Notes: generated by a model from the sequence alone, not told the origin. A stretch of 64,000 nucleotides of DNA from Lacrimispora xylanisolvens (GCF_002934545.1 NZ_PTJA01000019.1:1-64000); one strand, 5' to 3'; counted from the stretch's first letter, positions 34,748 to 43,863 are shown. Made by a program: numbers and translations.

Positions 34748-34801
34748 AAAAAAGCATATAGAAATGACCGTGTATTCTGGTCATCTCTATATGCTTTTTT
34801 T
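34748..34801. terminator. terminator after the TSCPD gene (bidirectional form)
   Basis: AAAGCATATAGA-A-ATGACC pairs with GGTCAT-C-TCTATATGCTTT, with one central mismatch and A/T runs on both sides. It lies just downstream of the minus-strand TSCPD gene. Confidence 0.88.
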
Positions 34802-34814
34802 CATGTATGAAAAA

Positions 34815-35063
34815 TTACTGATTGCTTTCCTTATACTCTTTTAATGCTTTGGACAGCTGATCCGGGCAGGAAGTAGGACGAAAGCCGCATTTGATTCCTT
34901 CCAGACGACGAATGGCATCATCAACATCCATGCCTTCAACCAGTCTTGATACGCCCTGTGTATTTCCTGAACAACCGCCTACAAACTGTACATGACCAAC
35001 CTTACTTCCTTCTATTTCGAAATTAATTTCCTGGGAACAAACTCCGTGTGTTTTATATTTCAT
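34815..35063 (-). CDS. TSCPD domain protein (TIGR03905-like)
   Basis: 82 aa single-domain protein related to the C-terminal TSCPD tail of vitamin-B12-dependent ribonucleotide reductase. Conserved features are YKTHGVCSQEI, FVGGCSGNTQG, the middle IKCGFRPTSCPDQLSKAL, with cysteines in the positions named for the domain. Function unknown, possibly metal or redox related. GGAGGT lies 7 nt before ATG 35063; an ATG one codon upstream also exists. Confidence 0.85.
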   Translation of the reverse strand: MKYKTHGVCSQEINFEIEGSKVGHVQFVGGCSGNTQGVSRLVEGMDVDDAIRRLEGIKCGFRPTSCPDQLSKALKEYKESNQ

Positions 35064-35181
35064 CATTCATACCTCCGTATAATTGTAACGCTTGCCTCAA
35101 CTGGAACTTTAAAGAATTATAACGAATTCCATGGCAAGTGTCAATAGATCATAAAAGGAAGAAATAAGAAGCATCACGCAG

Positions 35182-36093
35182 CTAAGATTCTGGCATAAGT
35201 TCTTTTTGTTCTTTTAAATATTCATACAACATATTGGACTTGTCGACTAGTTGGGGATTGATACAGTTAGAGGATAATTTGGCAAAACCAATATTTGTTT
35301 TAACCGAATCCCTGATCCTGTAATAGGTAAGGTTTGGAAACATCTGAAGATTAGCCAGCTGCCTGGGTAAAATGGCACAGCCGCCTTTTTGAGACAAAAA
35401 AGATAGAAGCATCATATGTCGGGGGAATGTCCCAGCAATACTGCCTGTGTATCCAATATCATAAAGTTGTTTTTTTGTCAGCCGGTAAATATCCGACTCC
35501 TTGGCAATGGTGTAGATATTATCAAATTTAAAGCCATTTAAATCAATCTCACTGCCTTGTTCAAACGGAAATACATTCTTACTGCAAATCATCACCATCT
35601 CATCTGAGACCAGAGAAACCGTATCATATTCTGAGTCATTCATTAAATCTGTGCGGCAGATAGCAGCATCAATCTCCTGCTGGGAAAGCATCTTAATCAG
35701 ATTTGACTGGTCATCCTCCACAATTTGAATCGAATAATTACCAAATTTCTCCTGAAAGTTAAGAAGCAGCTGCATAATCCCGCTTTCCGCCAGGCAGGGA
35801 ATGGTTCCTACGGTCAACTCTGTAACATAGCAGGAAGTACCAAACTTCTCCAGTTTCGTTCTTAAGTCCTGGGTACACTTGCGGATGTTTAGTGCATATT
35901 CCAGGTAGACATTACCTGCTTCTGTCAGTTCTGCCTTAGTATTACTTCTGATAAACAGTACAATTCCCAGCTCATTTTCAATTGCCTTAATATGTTTTGA
36001 TAAAGCTGACTGGGAAATATAAATGCTTTCGGCAGCGGTAGAAAAATTTTTGTACTTTGCCAATGCTAAGAAATCATCAATCCATTTTGTCAT
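35182..36093 (-). CDS. LysR-family transcriptional regulator
   Basis: 303 aa. N-terminal winged HTH (FLALAKYKNFSTAAESIYISQSALSKHIKAIENELG), then a LysR substrate-binding domain (VGTIPCLAESGIMQLL). It is divergent from the aromatic acid decarboxylase operon across a 411-nt gap, the usual arrangement for a LysR activator of that operon, probably with the aromatic acid as coinducer. ATG 36093 is used; a TTG two codons upstream is also possible. A LysR-type box lies upstream of the decarboxylase promoter. Confidence 0.92.
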   Translation of the reverse strand: MTKWIDDFLALAKYKNFSTAAESIYISQSALSKHIKAIENELGIVLFIRSNTKAELTEAGNVYLEYALNIRKCTQDLRTKLEKFGTSCYVTELTVGTIPCLAESGIMQLLLNFQEKFGNYSIQIVEDDQSNLIKMLSQQEIDAAICRTDLMNDSEYDTVSLVSDEMVMICSKNVFPFEQGSEIDLNGFKFDNIYTIAKESDIYRLTKKQLYDIGYTGSIAGTFPRHMMLLSFLSQKGGCAILPRQLANLQMFPNLTYYRIRDSVKTNIGFAKLSSNCINPQLVDKSNMLYEYLKEQKELMPES

Positions 36094-36366
36094 AATCAAA
36101 TAGCCCCCTTAAGTTACTGATAAATCGTAAAAATCTAAACTCAGATGTACGTTTTGTCATTAACATTATTATAATACAGAATGATGAGAAGGAAAATATG
36201 TTTATACTATTTTGTCATGACATTTTAGAATACTTTTAAATATTAAAAAAACATAAAGTTAACTATCATTTTAATGGTAAAGTGCAATAAAATGCGTATT
36301 TATAAAAGTTTATTTTGGGTTCACCATTTGCTATGAATCATAATTGAAAAATTTAAAGATTTTTTG

Positions 36367-36381
36367 ATTCCAATATGGAAT
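36367..36381. promoter_or_regulatory. LysR-type operator candidate
   Basis: ATTCC-N5-GGAAT, containing a T-N11-A pair. Its centre (36374) is about 64 nt upstream of the transcription start expected from the promoter at 36403-36431, where LysR activators usually place their primary recognition site. The rest of the gap 36094-36504 is AT-rich; a second palindrome TGTCATGACA lies near 36213. Confidence 0.55.
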
Positions 36382-36402
36382 AGTTGCGCGAATTTAATCG
36401 AA

Positions 36403-36431
36403 TTGCCACGAAAATTGTAATTGATTATAAT
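36403..36431 (+). promoter_or_regulatory. promoter of the aromatic acid decarboxylase operon
   Basis: TTGCCA, a 17-nt spacer and a perfect TATAAT, leaving a leader of about 65 nt before the UbiD-like gene. Confidence 0.75.
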
Positions 36432-36504
36432 TTAACTATGTTGGAAAAATAATCCAGCTGGGAACCGTAACAGCACCATATGAAGAAAATCAGGAGGAAA
36501 ATTT

Positions 36505-37944
36505 ATGGCAAAAGTTTATCAGGATTTGCGCAGTTTCCTTTCCACTCTGGAAGAAAACGGTCAGTTAGTACGAATTAAGGAGGAGGTTAATCCAGAACCG
36601 GATATTGCGGCGGCAGGCAGAGCAGCGGCAAACATAGAGAGTGGTCCGGCGGTTTTATTTGAAAAGGTAAAAGGATATCCTTACAGCGTAGTTACCAATG
36701 TGCATGGTTCGTGGGCCAATCATGCTCTGATGCTTGGCATGGATAAAACGGCATCAACCAAAGAGCAGTTCCATGAGATCAACCGCAGATGGGACCGATT
36801 CCCGGTTAAGCCTGAAATCCTCAAACGGGAAGAAGCACCCTGTAAAGAAAATACCATTGATAAAGCGGAGGATATCAACCTGTTTGAACTCCTTCCATTA
36901 TACAGAATCAATGATCAGGATGGCGGTTTCTTCCTTTCCAAAGCGTCCATTATTACGGCTGATCCCAATGAGCCGGACAATTTTGACAAGTTAAATGTTG
37001 GAACATACCGCATTCAGGTTAAGGGAAAAAATCGTGTAGGAATTCAGGCACTGGCATTTCATGACATTGCAATCCAATTGGAAGCTGCTGAGAGAAAGAA
37101 TGAAAAGGTTCCAATCTGTATTACAGTTGGAAACAGCCCTCTTGTAACCTATATGGCATCTACGCCTGTTATGTATACTCAAAATGAGTATGAATTTGTA
37201 GGTGCGCTTCAGGATGGTGTTCCCACTCAGATTGTTCAGTCCGATCTTTACAAAAACCTGTATGTTCCAGCCGGTTCAGAGGTTGTTTTAGAAGGTTATA
37301 TTGAGCCAAGAGTGCGTGAGGTAGAAGGTCCGTTCGGAGAATTTCCAGGCTCCTACTCAGGCTCCAGACGCCAGTGTGTGATTACAATTACTCATGTAAC
37401 CCACAGAACAAATCCTATTTTTGAGAACCTTTATCTGGGTATTCCGTGGACTGAAATTGATTATCTTATGGCTTTAAATACATCAGTTCCTCTTTACCAG
37501 CAGATCAAACGGGATTTCCCTGAGGTACAGGCGGTTAATGCCATGTATACTCATGGAATCGGCTGTATTATTTCTACAAAGGTACGTTTCGGCGGTTTTG
37601 GTAAAGAAGTGGCATTCCGCCTTCTTTCCACTCCTCATGGCGGTTCGTACAGTAAGATTATTATTATTGTGGATGAATTTGTTGATCCATTTAACCTCCC
37701 TCAGGTTATGTGGGCACTGACTACCCGTGTGAGACCGGATAAGGACGTTGTGGTGATTCCAAACTGTCCGGGTATGCCTCTTGATCCATCCTCATATCCG
37801 GCTGGAATGCATTCCAAACTGATTATAGATGCCACAACACCAAAGGATCCGGAACCTAATCCAAGAGAAGTTGAACTTTTAGAGCCGCCGGCTGGTTATG
37901 AAAAGTATGAAGCTTTGATTCGTAAACTGATGTCTGAGATGTAA
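36505..37944 (+). CDS. UbiD-family hydroxyarylic acid decarboxylase, catalytic subunit C
   Basis: 479 aa UbiD-fold enzyme that uses prenylated FMN to remove CO2 from aromatic acids. Recognisable family segments are YQDLRSFLSTLEENGQLVRI, LNVGTYRIQVKGKNRVGIQ (arginine of the catalytic E-R-E set), EVEGPFGEFPGSYSG (catalytic glutamates) and NCPGMPLDPSS. With subunit D and UbiX-like B this is the BCD arrangement of 4-hydroxybenzoate, vanillate and gallate decarboxylases. The exact substrate (4-hydroxybenzoate, protocatechuate, gallate or similar) cannot be read. AGGAGG precedes the ATG. Confidence 0.94.
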   Translation: MAKVYQDLRSFLSTLEENGQLVRIKEEVNPEPDIAAAGRAAANIESGPAVLFEKVKGYPYSVVTNVHGSWANHALMLGMDKTASTKEQFHEINRRWDRFPVKPEILKREEAPCKENTIDKAEDINLFELLPLYRINDQDGGFFLSKASIITADPNEPDNFDKLNVGTYRIQVKGKNRVGIQALAFHDIAIQLEAAERKNEKVPICITVGNSPLVTYMASTPVMYTQNEYEFVGALQDGVPTQIVQSDLYKNLYVPAGSEVVLEGYIEPRVREVEGPFGEFPGSYSGSRRQCVITITHVTHRTNPIFENLYLGIPWTEIDYLMALNTSVPLYQQIKRDFPEVQAVNAMYTHGIGCIISTKVRFGGFGKEVAFRLLSTPHGGSYSKIIIIVDEFVDPFNLPQVMWALTTRVRPDKDVVVIPNCPGMPLDPSSYPAGMHSKLIIDATTPKDPEPNPREVELLEPPAGYEKYEALIRKLMSEM

Positions 37945-37971
37945 GCTCTATAACGAAAGGAGATTGAAACT

Positions 37972-38178
37972 ATGAAATGTCCACGCTGCGACGGAAATAA
38001 AATTGAAGTGATTGCAACCTCTCCTGTTGGAAATGTCTGGGAAGTTTATGAATGTATGGATTGCTTTTATTCCTGGAGGTCGACTGAGACGCCGCATATT
38101 CATGATAAATTTAAACTGAAAAAAGAACAGATTGATACGTTACAGGTAATACCCCCCATTCCGCCCCTCGATAAATAA
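37972..38178 (+). CDS. hydroxyarylic acid decarboxylase subunit D (VdcD/BsdD-like)
   Basis: 68 aa zinc-ribbon-like protein with C3, C6, C28 and C31 (CPRC and CMDC), followed by FYSWRSTETPH and a proline-rich tail IPPIPPLDK. It matches the small D subunit that accompanies the C and B proteins in non-oxidative hydroxyarylate decarboxylases. AAAGGAG lies before the ATG. Role in the holoenzyme is not settled. Confidence 0.92.
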   Translation: MKCPRCDGNKIEVIATSPVGNVWEVYECMDCFYSWRSTETPHIHDKFKLKKEQIDTLQVIPPIPPLDK

Positions 38179-38194
38179 TATACATAGCTCCTGA

Positions 38195-38224
38195 CTCTTA
38201 AGGCTTTCCCCCAAGCCTTAAGAG
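38195..38224 (+). other. intercistronic hairpin without T tract
   Basis: CTCTTAAGGCTT and AAGCCTTAAGAG form a perfect 12-bp stem with loop TCCCCC, between subunit D and the transporter gene. No T run follows, so it is more likely a processing or mRNA-stability element than a terminator. It would allow different levels of the decarboxylase and the transporter. Confidence 0.7.
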
Positions 38225-38275
38225 ATCCTAAAAAAGATTAGCTTAATGATTCTAATCATGAAAGGAGAAGCTTCA

Positions 38276-39658
38276 GTGACATTCACTAAACAGAAATCAG
38301 GCTTTTTAATTGGTATTATTATTTTTGTTCTTGTCCTACTTCTTCCCCTTGACGGATTGTCCAGAGAAGGACAGATCTGTCTTGGATTAACACTAATGAC
38401 CGTAGTCTGGTGGGCTGCACAGGTTGCCCAGTCAGGTTACGTGGGGGGATTCTATCTGGTCTCCGTATGTCTTTTAAAGCTTGCTGATACGAAAGTGGTA
38501 TTTGCAGGCTGGACAACTTCAACCCTGTGGCTGGTTATCGGTGCTTACATGATTGCGGCAGCAGTTAAAAAGTCAGGATTAGGAGAACGGATCTCTTATG
38601 CCTATATCCTGAAATTTGTAAGATCATGGAAGAGCATTATCATCGGCATTTTTGTATTGACTTTTATTTTATCCTTATTTATTCCTCACCCCTGGCCCCG
38701 GGCATTCTTAATCATGTCGGTTATGTCCGTAGTGATTAAGGCTGCAAATATGCCAAAGGAGGATGCGGTTAAGGTAGGATTTACGGTGTTTGCAGCGTCG
38801 GTTCCGGTTTCACTTATTTTTCTGACTGGAGATTCTGTTATTAACCCGCTGGTAGTGACTTACTGTACAACAGAAAGCATTAATTTTGTACGCTGGTTTC
38901 AGATTATGGGACCTCCGGCTCTGTTTTTAAGCATTACTACCCTGATCTTAATTCTGATTTTGTTTAAACCATCGAAAGCAGTTGAAGTTAATTTCGATGA
39001 GGTCCGTACCGCTCAGTCTGCTCTTGGTAAAATGACCGAAAAAGAAAAGAGAACTTTAATCTGGATCCTGATAGCAATTGGTCTCTGGCTTACCAACGGT
39101 ATTACCGGTCTTGATGTAGGCTGGGTTACACTGGCGGTGGCCATGTGCATGGCTCTGCCTGTAATCGGTAATGTTTTAACGGTAAAAGAATGGAGTGATG
39201 TTCCGGTTCATGTTCTGGTATTTTTAACTTCTGCCATTGCAATTGGCAAGGTTGGTGCAGTAACCGGTATGAATGAATGGCTCGCAGCCACTCTGCTTCC
39301 CAAAACCATGCCGGGAAACATACTGGTACTGGCCATTATGATTGCAGCAATTGCGATTCTGATTCATATGTTTATGGGGTCTGTGATTGCAGTTATGGGA
39401 GTTGCCATTCCGGCGATTTTAGTCTGTACCAATGCACTGGGAATTAATGAGCTGGCAGTAATTTTTGTTATTTATCTGGCTATTTCAGGCCATTATATTC
39501 TTCCGTTCCATCACCTGAATATCCTGGTGGGTCAGGGAGAGGAAAACGGAATGTATACACAGAAGGAAACCATTAAGATGGGAGTTCCGCTGCTGATTCC
39601 GATTTTCCTGACAGTTGGTTTTGCCGTAGCGTGGTTTGCAGTTCTTGGCATTGTATAA
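38276..39658 (+). CDS. DASS/SLC13-family anion transporter
   Basis: 460 aa, about 11-12 membrane helices, of the divalent anion:Na+ symporter group (CitT/SLC13-like). Segments such as FVLTFILSLFIPHPWPRAFL and VFVIYLAISGHYILPFHHLN lie in the transport-domain hairpins. Inside the decarboxylase operon it probably imports the aromatic acid substrate, or exchanges it for the product; inferred from context. GTG 38276 is the preferred start (AAAGGAG 8 nt upstream); an ATG 10 codons earlier has no site. It follows a stem-loop. Confidence 0.88.
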   Translation: MTFTKQKSGFLIGIIIFVLVLLLPLDGLSREGQICLGLTLMTVVWWAAQVAQSGYVGGFYLVSVCLLKLADTKVVFAGWTTSTLWLVIGAYMIAAAVKKSGLGERISYAYILKFVRSWKSIIIGIFVLTFILSLFIPHPWPRAFLIMSVMSVVIKAANMPKEDAVKVGFTVFAASVPVSLIFLTGDSVINPLVVTYCTTESINFVRWFQIMGPPALFLSITTLILILILFKPSKAVEVNFDEVRTAQSALGKMTEKEKRTLIWILIAIGLWLTNGITGLDVGWVTLAVAMCMALPVIGNVLTVKEWSDVPVHVLVFLTSAIAIGKVGAVTGMNEWLAATLLPKTMPGNILVLAIMIAAIAILIHMFMGSVIAVMGVAIPAILVCTNALGINELAVIFVIYLAISGHYILPFHHLNILVGQGEENGMYTQKETIKMGVPLLIPIFLTVGFAVAWFAVLGIV

Positions 39659-39681
39659 CTGTTTATAAGAGAGGTGTTTAA

Positions 39682-40245
39682 ATGAGAATTATTGTAGGAG
39701 TATCAGGAGCAACCGGCGTGGTCATGAGTCTTTACCTTCTGAAGGCGCTGAAGAGTTTTAAGGACTGTGAGGTTCATCTGGTGGTATCGGATTGTGCCAG
39801 AAAAACCTGGGAGTTAGAAACCAATTATCCCTTTGAGAAGCTGGTTGAACAGGCAGATTATTATTATGATGTTCATAACCTGGCTGCAGCAATCTCAAGC
39901 GGCTCTTATCAGACAGACGGAATGATTATACTGCCCTGCAGTATGAAGACTCTGTCAGGAGTTGTAAATGGTTTTACCGATAATCTCCTGATTCGTGCAG
40001 CCGACGTCTGCATGAAAGAAAACCGGAAGGTAATTCTGTGTACAAGAGAAATGCCTCTTGGTAAGGTTCATCTTCGTAATATGATGGCAGCAGCAGATTT
40101 AGGCTGTACCATAATTCCTCCAATGCTTACTTTTTATAATGGTCCCAATACTCTGGATGATCAGATCAACCATGTGGTAGGAAAGATACTGATGCAGTTT
40201 GGACTGGATTATAAAAATTTCGTCCCATGGCACGGTGCAGATTAA
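39682..40245 (+). CDS. flavin prenyltransferase, UbiX family (decarboxylase subunit B)
   Basis: 187 aa Rossmann-like flavoprotein. VGVSGATGVVMSLYLL binds FMN, and PCSMKTLSGVVNGF and LCTREMPLGKVHLRNM match UbiX. It attaches a dimethylallyl unit to FMN to make prenyl-FMN, the cofactor of the UbiD-like subunit encoded upstream. Note the prenyl-precursor enzyme Idi at the end of the same operon. AGAGAGGTG precedes the ATG. Confidence 0.95.
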   Translation: MRIIVGVSGATGVVMSLYLLKALKSFKDCEVHLVVSDCARKTWELETNYPFEKLVEQADYYYDVHNLAAAISSGSYQTDGMIILPCSMKTLSGVVNGFTDNLLIRAADVCMKENRKVILCTREMPLGKVHLRNMMAAADLGCTIIPPMLTFYNGPNTLDDQINHVVGKILMQFGLDYKNFVPWHGAD

Positions 40246-40279
40246 CCGCGAAAAAGGAATTGTAAAAGGGAGAGATAGT

Positions 40280-40660
40280 ATGATAAACAAAATTTACGGA
40301 GTTGGAAAGTATGCGGTAAGTATGAGCGTCCATATAACAACAGGGAACGGACTTGCAGTTTTTATAAGCGGCGGTGAAAGACCACATCTTGGAGGAGTGG
40401 CATTGGCATCCCCCAGTGCAGAGATTGATGGACAGCAACTTTCCAGCTGCGATCTGTGGACCCTGACAGTACCGGGACATAAGGACGCACAGCTGGCACA
40501 AAAAATCGCAAAGAAGCTTTGCACTGCGCTGGGAGAGCCGGTATCTGTAAGTCTTGGGGTTCATATTGAACATGCCACGATGGATGAGATTAAACTTCTG
40601 TGTAATAATGTGGAAGCTGCAGCAGATTTATTTTTGAAAGAGTATCTTAAAAAGGACTGA
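40280..40660 (+). CDS. LpdD-like protein (putative prenylated-flavin chaperone)
   Basis: 126 aa. It contains FISGGERPHLGGVALASPS, resembling the GGxxPHIGAVA segment of LpdD, the third protein of the Lactobacillus gallate decarboxylase cluster. LpdD-like domains have been described as prenylated flavin chaperones. Beside UbiX and UbiD it probably helps transfer or mature the cofactor. Start ATG 40280 is supported by GGGAGAG; the open frame reaches back into the UbiX gene without a start site. Idi begins 11 nt after its stop. Confidence 0.8.
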   Translation: MINKIYGVGKYAVSMSVHITTGNGLAVFISGGERPHLGGVALASPSAEIDGQQLSSCDLWTLTVPGHKDAQLAQKIAKKLCTALGEPVSVSLGVHIEHATMDEIKLLCNNVEAAADLFLKEYLKKD

Positions 40661-40671
40661 TTGGAGTAATT

Positions 40672-41196
40672 ATGGATCATTTGATTTGTGTTGACATACT
40701 GGATCGGGAAATAGGGAAAGCGACCAAAGAAGAGTGTCATCAAAAAGGATTGCTTCACAGGGCTTTTTCAGTATTTTTGTATCATGAGGGGAAATTATTG
40801 CTTCAGCGGCGTGCATTGGAAAAATACCATTCCGGAGGTTTGTGGACCAATGCATGCTGCTCGCACCCCCGATATCAGGAATCTTTAGAGGAAGCAGTTA
40901 AAAGGCGTCTTTATCAGGAGCTTGGAGTTGTCTTAAACTGTGAAGAAGCAGGTTCTTTTATTTATTATCATAAGTTTCATAATGAAATGTTTGAGTATGA
41001 ATATGACCACGTGTTTATAGGTCAGTATGATGGAGAAATCAGTCCGGATCCGGAAGAGATTATGGATCTGAAATGGATGGAAATAGCTGATTTGTCTGAA
41101 AGCATGCTGCAAAATCCGGAACAGTATACGGTGTGGTTTTTAACTGCAGCACCTATGGTTATTAAAAAACTGATGAGCGGAAAAGTACCAGGGTAA
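40672..41196 (+). CDS. idi: isopentenyl-diphosphate delta-isomerase, type I
   Basis: 174 aa Nudix-fold enzyme interconverting IPP and DMAPP. LLHRAFSVFLYHEGKLLLQRRA and SGGLWTNACCSHPRYQES contain the catalytic Cys and metal-binding His residues; EAVKRRLYQELG is the Nudix-like helix, and FEYEYDHVF holds the catalytic Glu region. It lies 11 nt after the LpdD-like gene with TTGGAGT as ribosome site, so it is cotranscribed with the UbiX gene. This suggests supply of the dimethylallyl precursor for prenyl-FMN. Confidence 0.94.
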   Translation: MDHLICVDILDREIGKATKEECHQKGLLHRAFSVFLYHEGKLLLQRRALEKYHSGGLWTNACCSHPRYQESLEEAVKRRLYQELGVVLNCEEAGSFIYYHKFHNEMFEYEYDHVFIGQYDGEISPDPEEIMDLKWMEIADLSESMLQNPEQYTVWFLTAAPMVIKKLMSGKVPG

Positions 41197-41209
41197 TGAC
41201 CTGGATTTT
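41188..41209 (+). terminator. weak terminator at the end of idi
   Basis: CCAGG, a 7-nt loop and CCTGG followed by ATTTTT. The 5-bp stem overlaps the stop of idi. Partial read-through to the chemotaxis gene is possible. Confidence 0.4.
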
Positions 41210-41264
41210 TCGCTGTTCAGAGATAGATTGGCTTTAAAATAAATACATAATGGGAGGTACACTT

Positions 41265-43079
41265 ATGAGTGACAAGAAAGGGTTTAAGGTTTGGATTACA
41301 AATTTAACGGTTAAATGGAAATTATCAATTGGGTTTGGTATATTATTTTTAATATTATTAATTTCGCTGGGTACTTCAGCAAGCAGTATATCCAAAATCG
41401 GAAACCAGGTAGAATTATATTCAAAATTCACCTACCCTCTTACCTCTAACAACCTGGAAGCCCAGAGGGATGCTGTGTCAGTTCAGAGATTTTTACTAAT
41501 GGCGCTTCTTGAAAAAGAATCAGGGAAAGATTATCAGGCTTCTCTTGACATGTCCAGTAAAAGCGCACAAAATTTTATGGAGGTTTTTGATAAATTTGCT
41601 AAAAACCAGAGAAGTGCAGCCAATGATAAAAACATAGCAGATGTGAATCAGCATGTACAGGAGGCGGAAGTAGCCCGTAATAAAATTCTTGACCTGTTAA
41701 ACGACCCATCCAAAAAAGATGCATCAGCAGCCTATACCATTTTCCAGGAAGAATTTTTACCACCCTTTAATCAGATCACAGATATCATGGAACAGATGAA
41801 TGTGGTTGGTGCACAAAAAGCAGATGTACAGAAACAGACAGCTAAAAGCGTTATTGCAGAGTCATGGGTAATACTTCTGGTGGTACTTGTGGCATCTGTT
41901 TTAGCTACTCTTTCTATTATAATTGTACTGACACGGGCGATTCTAAAACCTGTTAAAGAAATAGAAGAAGTGTACAAGGACATGGCGGAAGGAAATCTTC
42001 GTTCAGAAATTCACTATGAGAGCCGCGATGAACTGGGGCGTATGGCGGAAAGCATTCGTTCCACCAATGCAAGACTTATTACTTATATTGAAGATATTAT
42101 TTCAAAACTCACCATGCTTTCTCAGGGTAACATGAGTTTTACGGTTGATCTGGATTATGTTGGTGATTACTCTGCAATCAAACAGTCTTTACTCAGCACA
42201 ATTGCCTCATTAAATGCAACGATGCAGGTGATCCATACAGCAGCTGAGCAGGTAAACTCCGGAGCAGGACAGGTCTCTGATGCTTCTCAGGCATTAGCAT
42301 CAGGAGCAACCGAGCAGGCGGCAACCATTGAAGAGCTGACTGCTTCCATTCACAGCGTAACGGAAAAAGCGGAAAAAAATACAGTATCTGTACGTAATGC
42401 GACAGAGTCGGTATTCCAGGCTGGTCAGGGAGTAGGAGAAAGTAATAACCGGATGAAACTCCTGAATGAAGCAATGAAAGAAATCAGCCATTCTTCAGAA
42501 GAAATATCCAAGGTAACAAAGATAGTGGAAGACATCGCGTTCCAGACAAACATACTGGCATTAAATGCAGCAGTAGAAGCAGCAAGAGCCGGTGAGGCAG
42601 GCAAGGGCTTCGCTGTAGTTGCGGATGAGGTGAGAAATCTGGCCGCAAAATCAGCGGAAGCAGCCAAACAGACAGCAGATCTGGTACAGAAATCTACGGA
42701 TAAAGTAGCAGAAGGCGAGCGTATGGCAAACGAAAGCTTAAGGCTTTTAGACGATGTAGCTGAGAAGTCTTCAATGGTGGAAAAAGCAATTAAACAGATC
42801 GAGTCCGATACCCAGGATCAGGCAAATTCCATTGTCGAGATTAACCAGGGGCTTTCCCAGGTTTCCGCTGTTGTACAGACCAACGCTGCAACTGCAGAAG
42901 AAAGCTCTGCTTCCAGTGAGGAACTGGCTGCACAGGCACAGATACTTCGGGAACAGATTTCAAAATTTAAGCTATCTGCTTTATCTGGTACCGCAGGCAT
43001 AGAGTCTTTCTCTGTAAAAAGTGTAAAACCGGAATTGAGCCAGCCTGAAGTTTTTGATCCTGCGTCCGGAAAATATTGA
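41265..43079 (+). CDS. methyl-accepting chemotaxis protein
   Basis: 604 aa. Short cytoplasmic start, TM1 near residues 18-40, an extracellular four-helix-bundle-like segment of about 150 residues, TM2 near 192-213, HAMP, then a long coiled-coil signalling domain with the conserved tip [20 protein letters not shown] and [23 protein letters not shown] lies 7 nt before ATG 41265. No other chemotaxis genes are near. Its position after the aromatic acid operon raises the possibility of taxis toward the same compounds. Confidence 0.94.
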   Translation: MSDKKGFKVWITNLTVKWKLSIGFGILFLILLISLGTSASSISKIGNQVELYSKFTYPLTSNNLEAQRDAVSVQRFLLMALLEKESGKDYQASLDMSSKSAQNFMEVFDKFAKNQRSAANDKNIADVNQHVQEAEVARNKILDLLNDPSKKDASAAYTIFQEEFLPPFNQITDIMEQMNVVGAQKADVQKQTAKSVIAESWVILLVVLVASVLATLSIIIVLTRAILKPVKEIEEVYKDMAEGNLRSEIHYESRDELGRMAESIRSTNARLITYIEDIISKLTMLSQGNMSFTVDLDYVGDYSAIKQSLLSTIASLNATMQVIHTAAEQVNSGAGQVSDASQALASGATEQAATIEELTASIHSVTEKAEKNTVSVRNATESVFQAGQGVGESNNRMKLLNEAMKEISHSSEEISKVTKIVEDIAFQTNILALNAAVEAARAGEAGKGFAVVADEVRNLAAKSAEAAKQTADLVQKSTDKVAEGERMANESLRLLDDVAEKSSMVEKAIKQIESDTQDQANSIVEINQGLSQVSAVVQTNAATAEESSASSEELAAQAQILREQISKFKLSALSGTAGIESFSVKSVKPELSQPEVFDPASGKY

Positions 43080-43164
43080 AATTAATTACACAATTGCTCC
43101 ATTTTCCGTTATAATAATACGGTAGCCGGTGAAATAATGGATAAAAACATAAAGGAGGACTGCT

Positions 43165-43863
43165 ATGTTAGGGATTATCGGAGCAATGGATGTGGAAGTT
43201 GCAGAAATAAAAGAATCCATGAAGGATGTTACGGTTGAAACCATAGCGGCAATGGATTTTTATAAAGGAACATTAAAAGGACTGGAAGCAGTTGTAGTCC
43301 GGTGCGGGATAGGAAAGGTCAATGCAGCTATCTGCACACAGATTCTGGCGGATCATTACCATGTGACTGCAGTCATTAATACAGGAATTGCCGGTTCTTT
43401 AAAGAATGAGATCAATATTGGAGATGTGGTGCTTTCCACCGATGTAGTACATCATGATATGGATGCAACAGGCTTTGGTTATCCGGCAGGACAGATCCCA
43501 CAGATGAAGGAATTTTCATTTCATGCAGATGAAAAACTCCGCAATCTGGCTGAGAATTGCTGCAAAGAGGTGAATCCTGAAGTTGGAATTTTTAAAGGAA
43601 GGGTGGTTTCAGGGGATCAGTTCGTCTCTGACAGGGTTAAAAAGACCTGGATTTCTGATACATTTCAGGGATTTTGTACAGAGATGGAGGGGGCTGCCAT
43701 TGCACAGACGGCTCACTTAAACCACATACCATTTCTCATTATCAGAGCCATCTCAGATAAGGCGGATGACAGCGCAAATATGGACTATAGCGAGTTTGAA
43801 CAAAAGGCTGTGAAAGCTTCTGTGAACCTTATTTTAGCTATGGCAGAAAAATATTCAGATTAA
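43165..43863 (+). CDS. mtnN: 5'-methylthioadenosine/S-adenosylhomocysteine nucleosidase
   Basis: 232 aa. MLGIIGAMDVEVAEIKE at the N terminus, INTGIAGSL, EMEGAAIAQTAH (substrate ribose contact) and AISDKADDSA with the catalytic Asp. It hydrolyses MTA and SAH to adenine and the thioribose, clearing products of methylation and polyamine or autoinducer synthesis. AAAGGAGGA precedes the ATG. The next gene begins 127 nt later behind a structured leader. Confidence 0.96.
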   Translation: MLGIIGAMDVEVAEIKESMKDVTVETIAAMDFYKGTLKGLEAVVVRCGIGKVNAAICTQILADHYHVTAVINTGIAGSLKNEINIGDVVLSTDVVHHDMDATGFGYPAGQIPQMKEFSFHADEKLRNLAENCCKEVNPEVGIFKGRVVSGDQFVSDRVKKTWISDTFQGFCTEMEGAAIAQTAHLNHIPFLIIRAISDKADDSANMDYSEFEQKAVKASVNLILAMAEKYSD

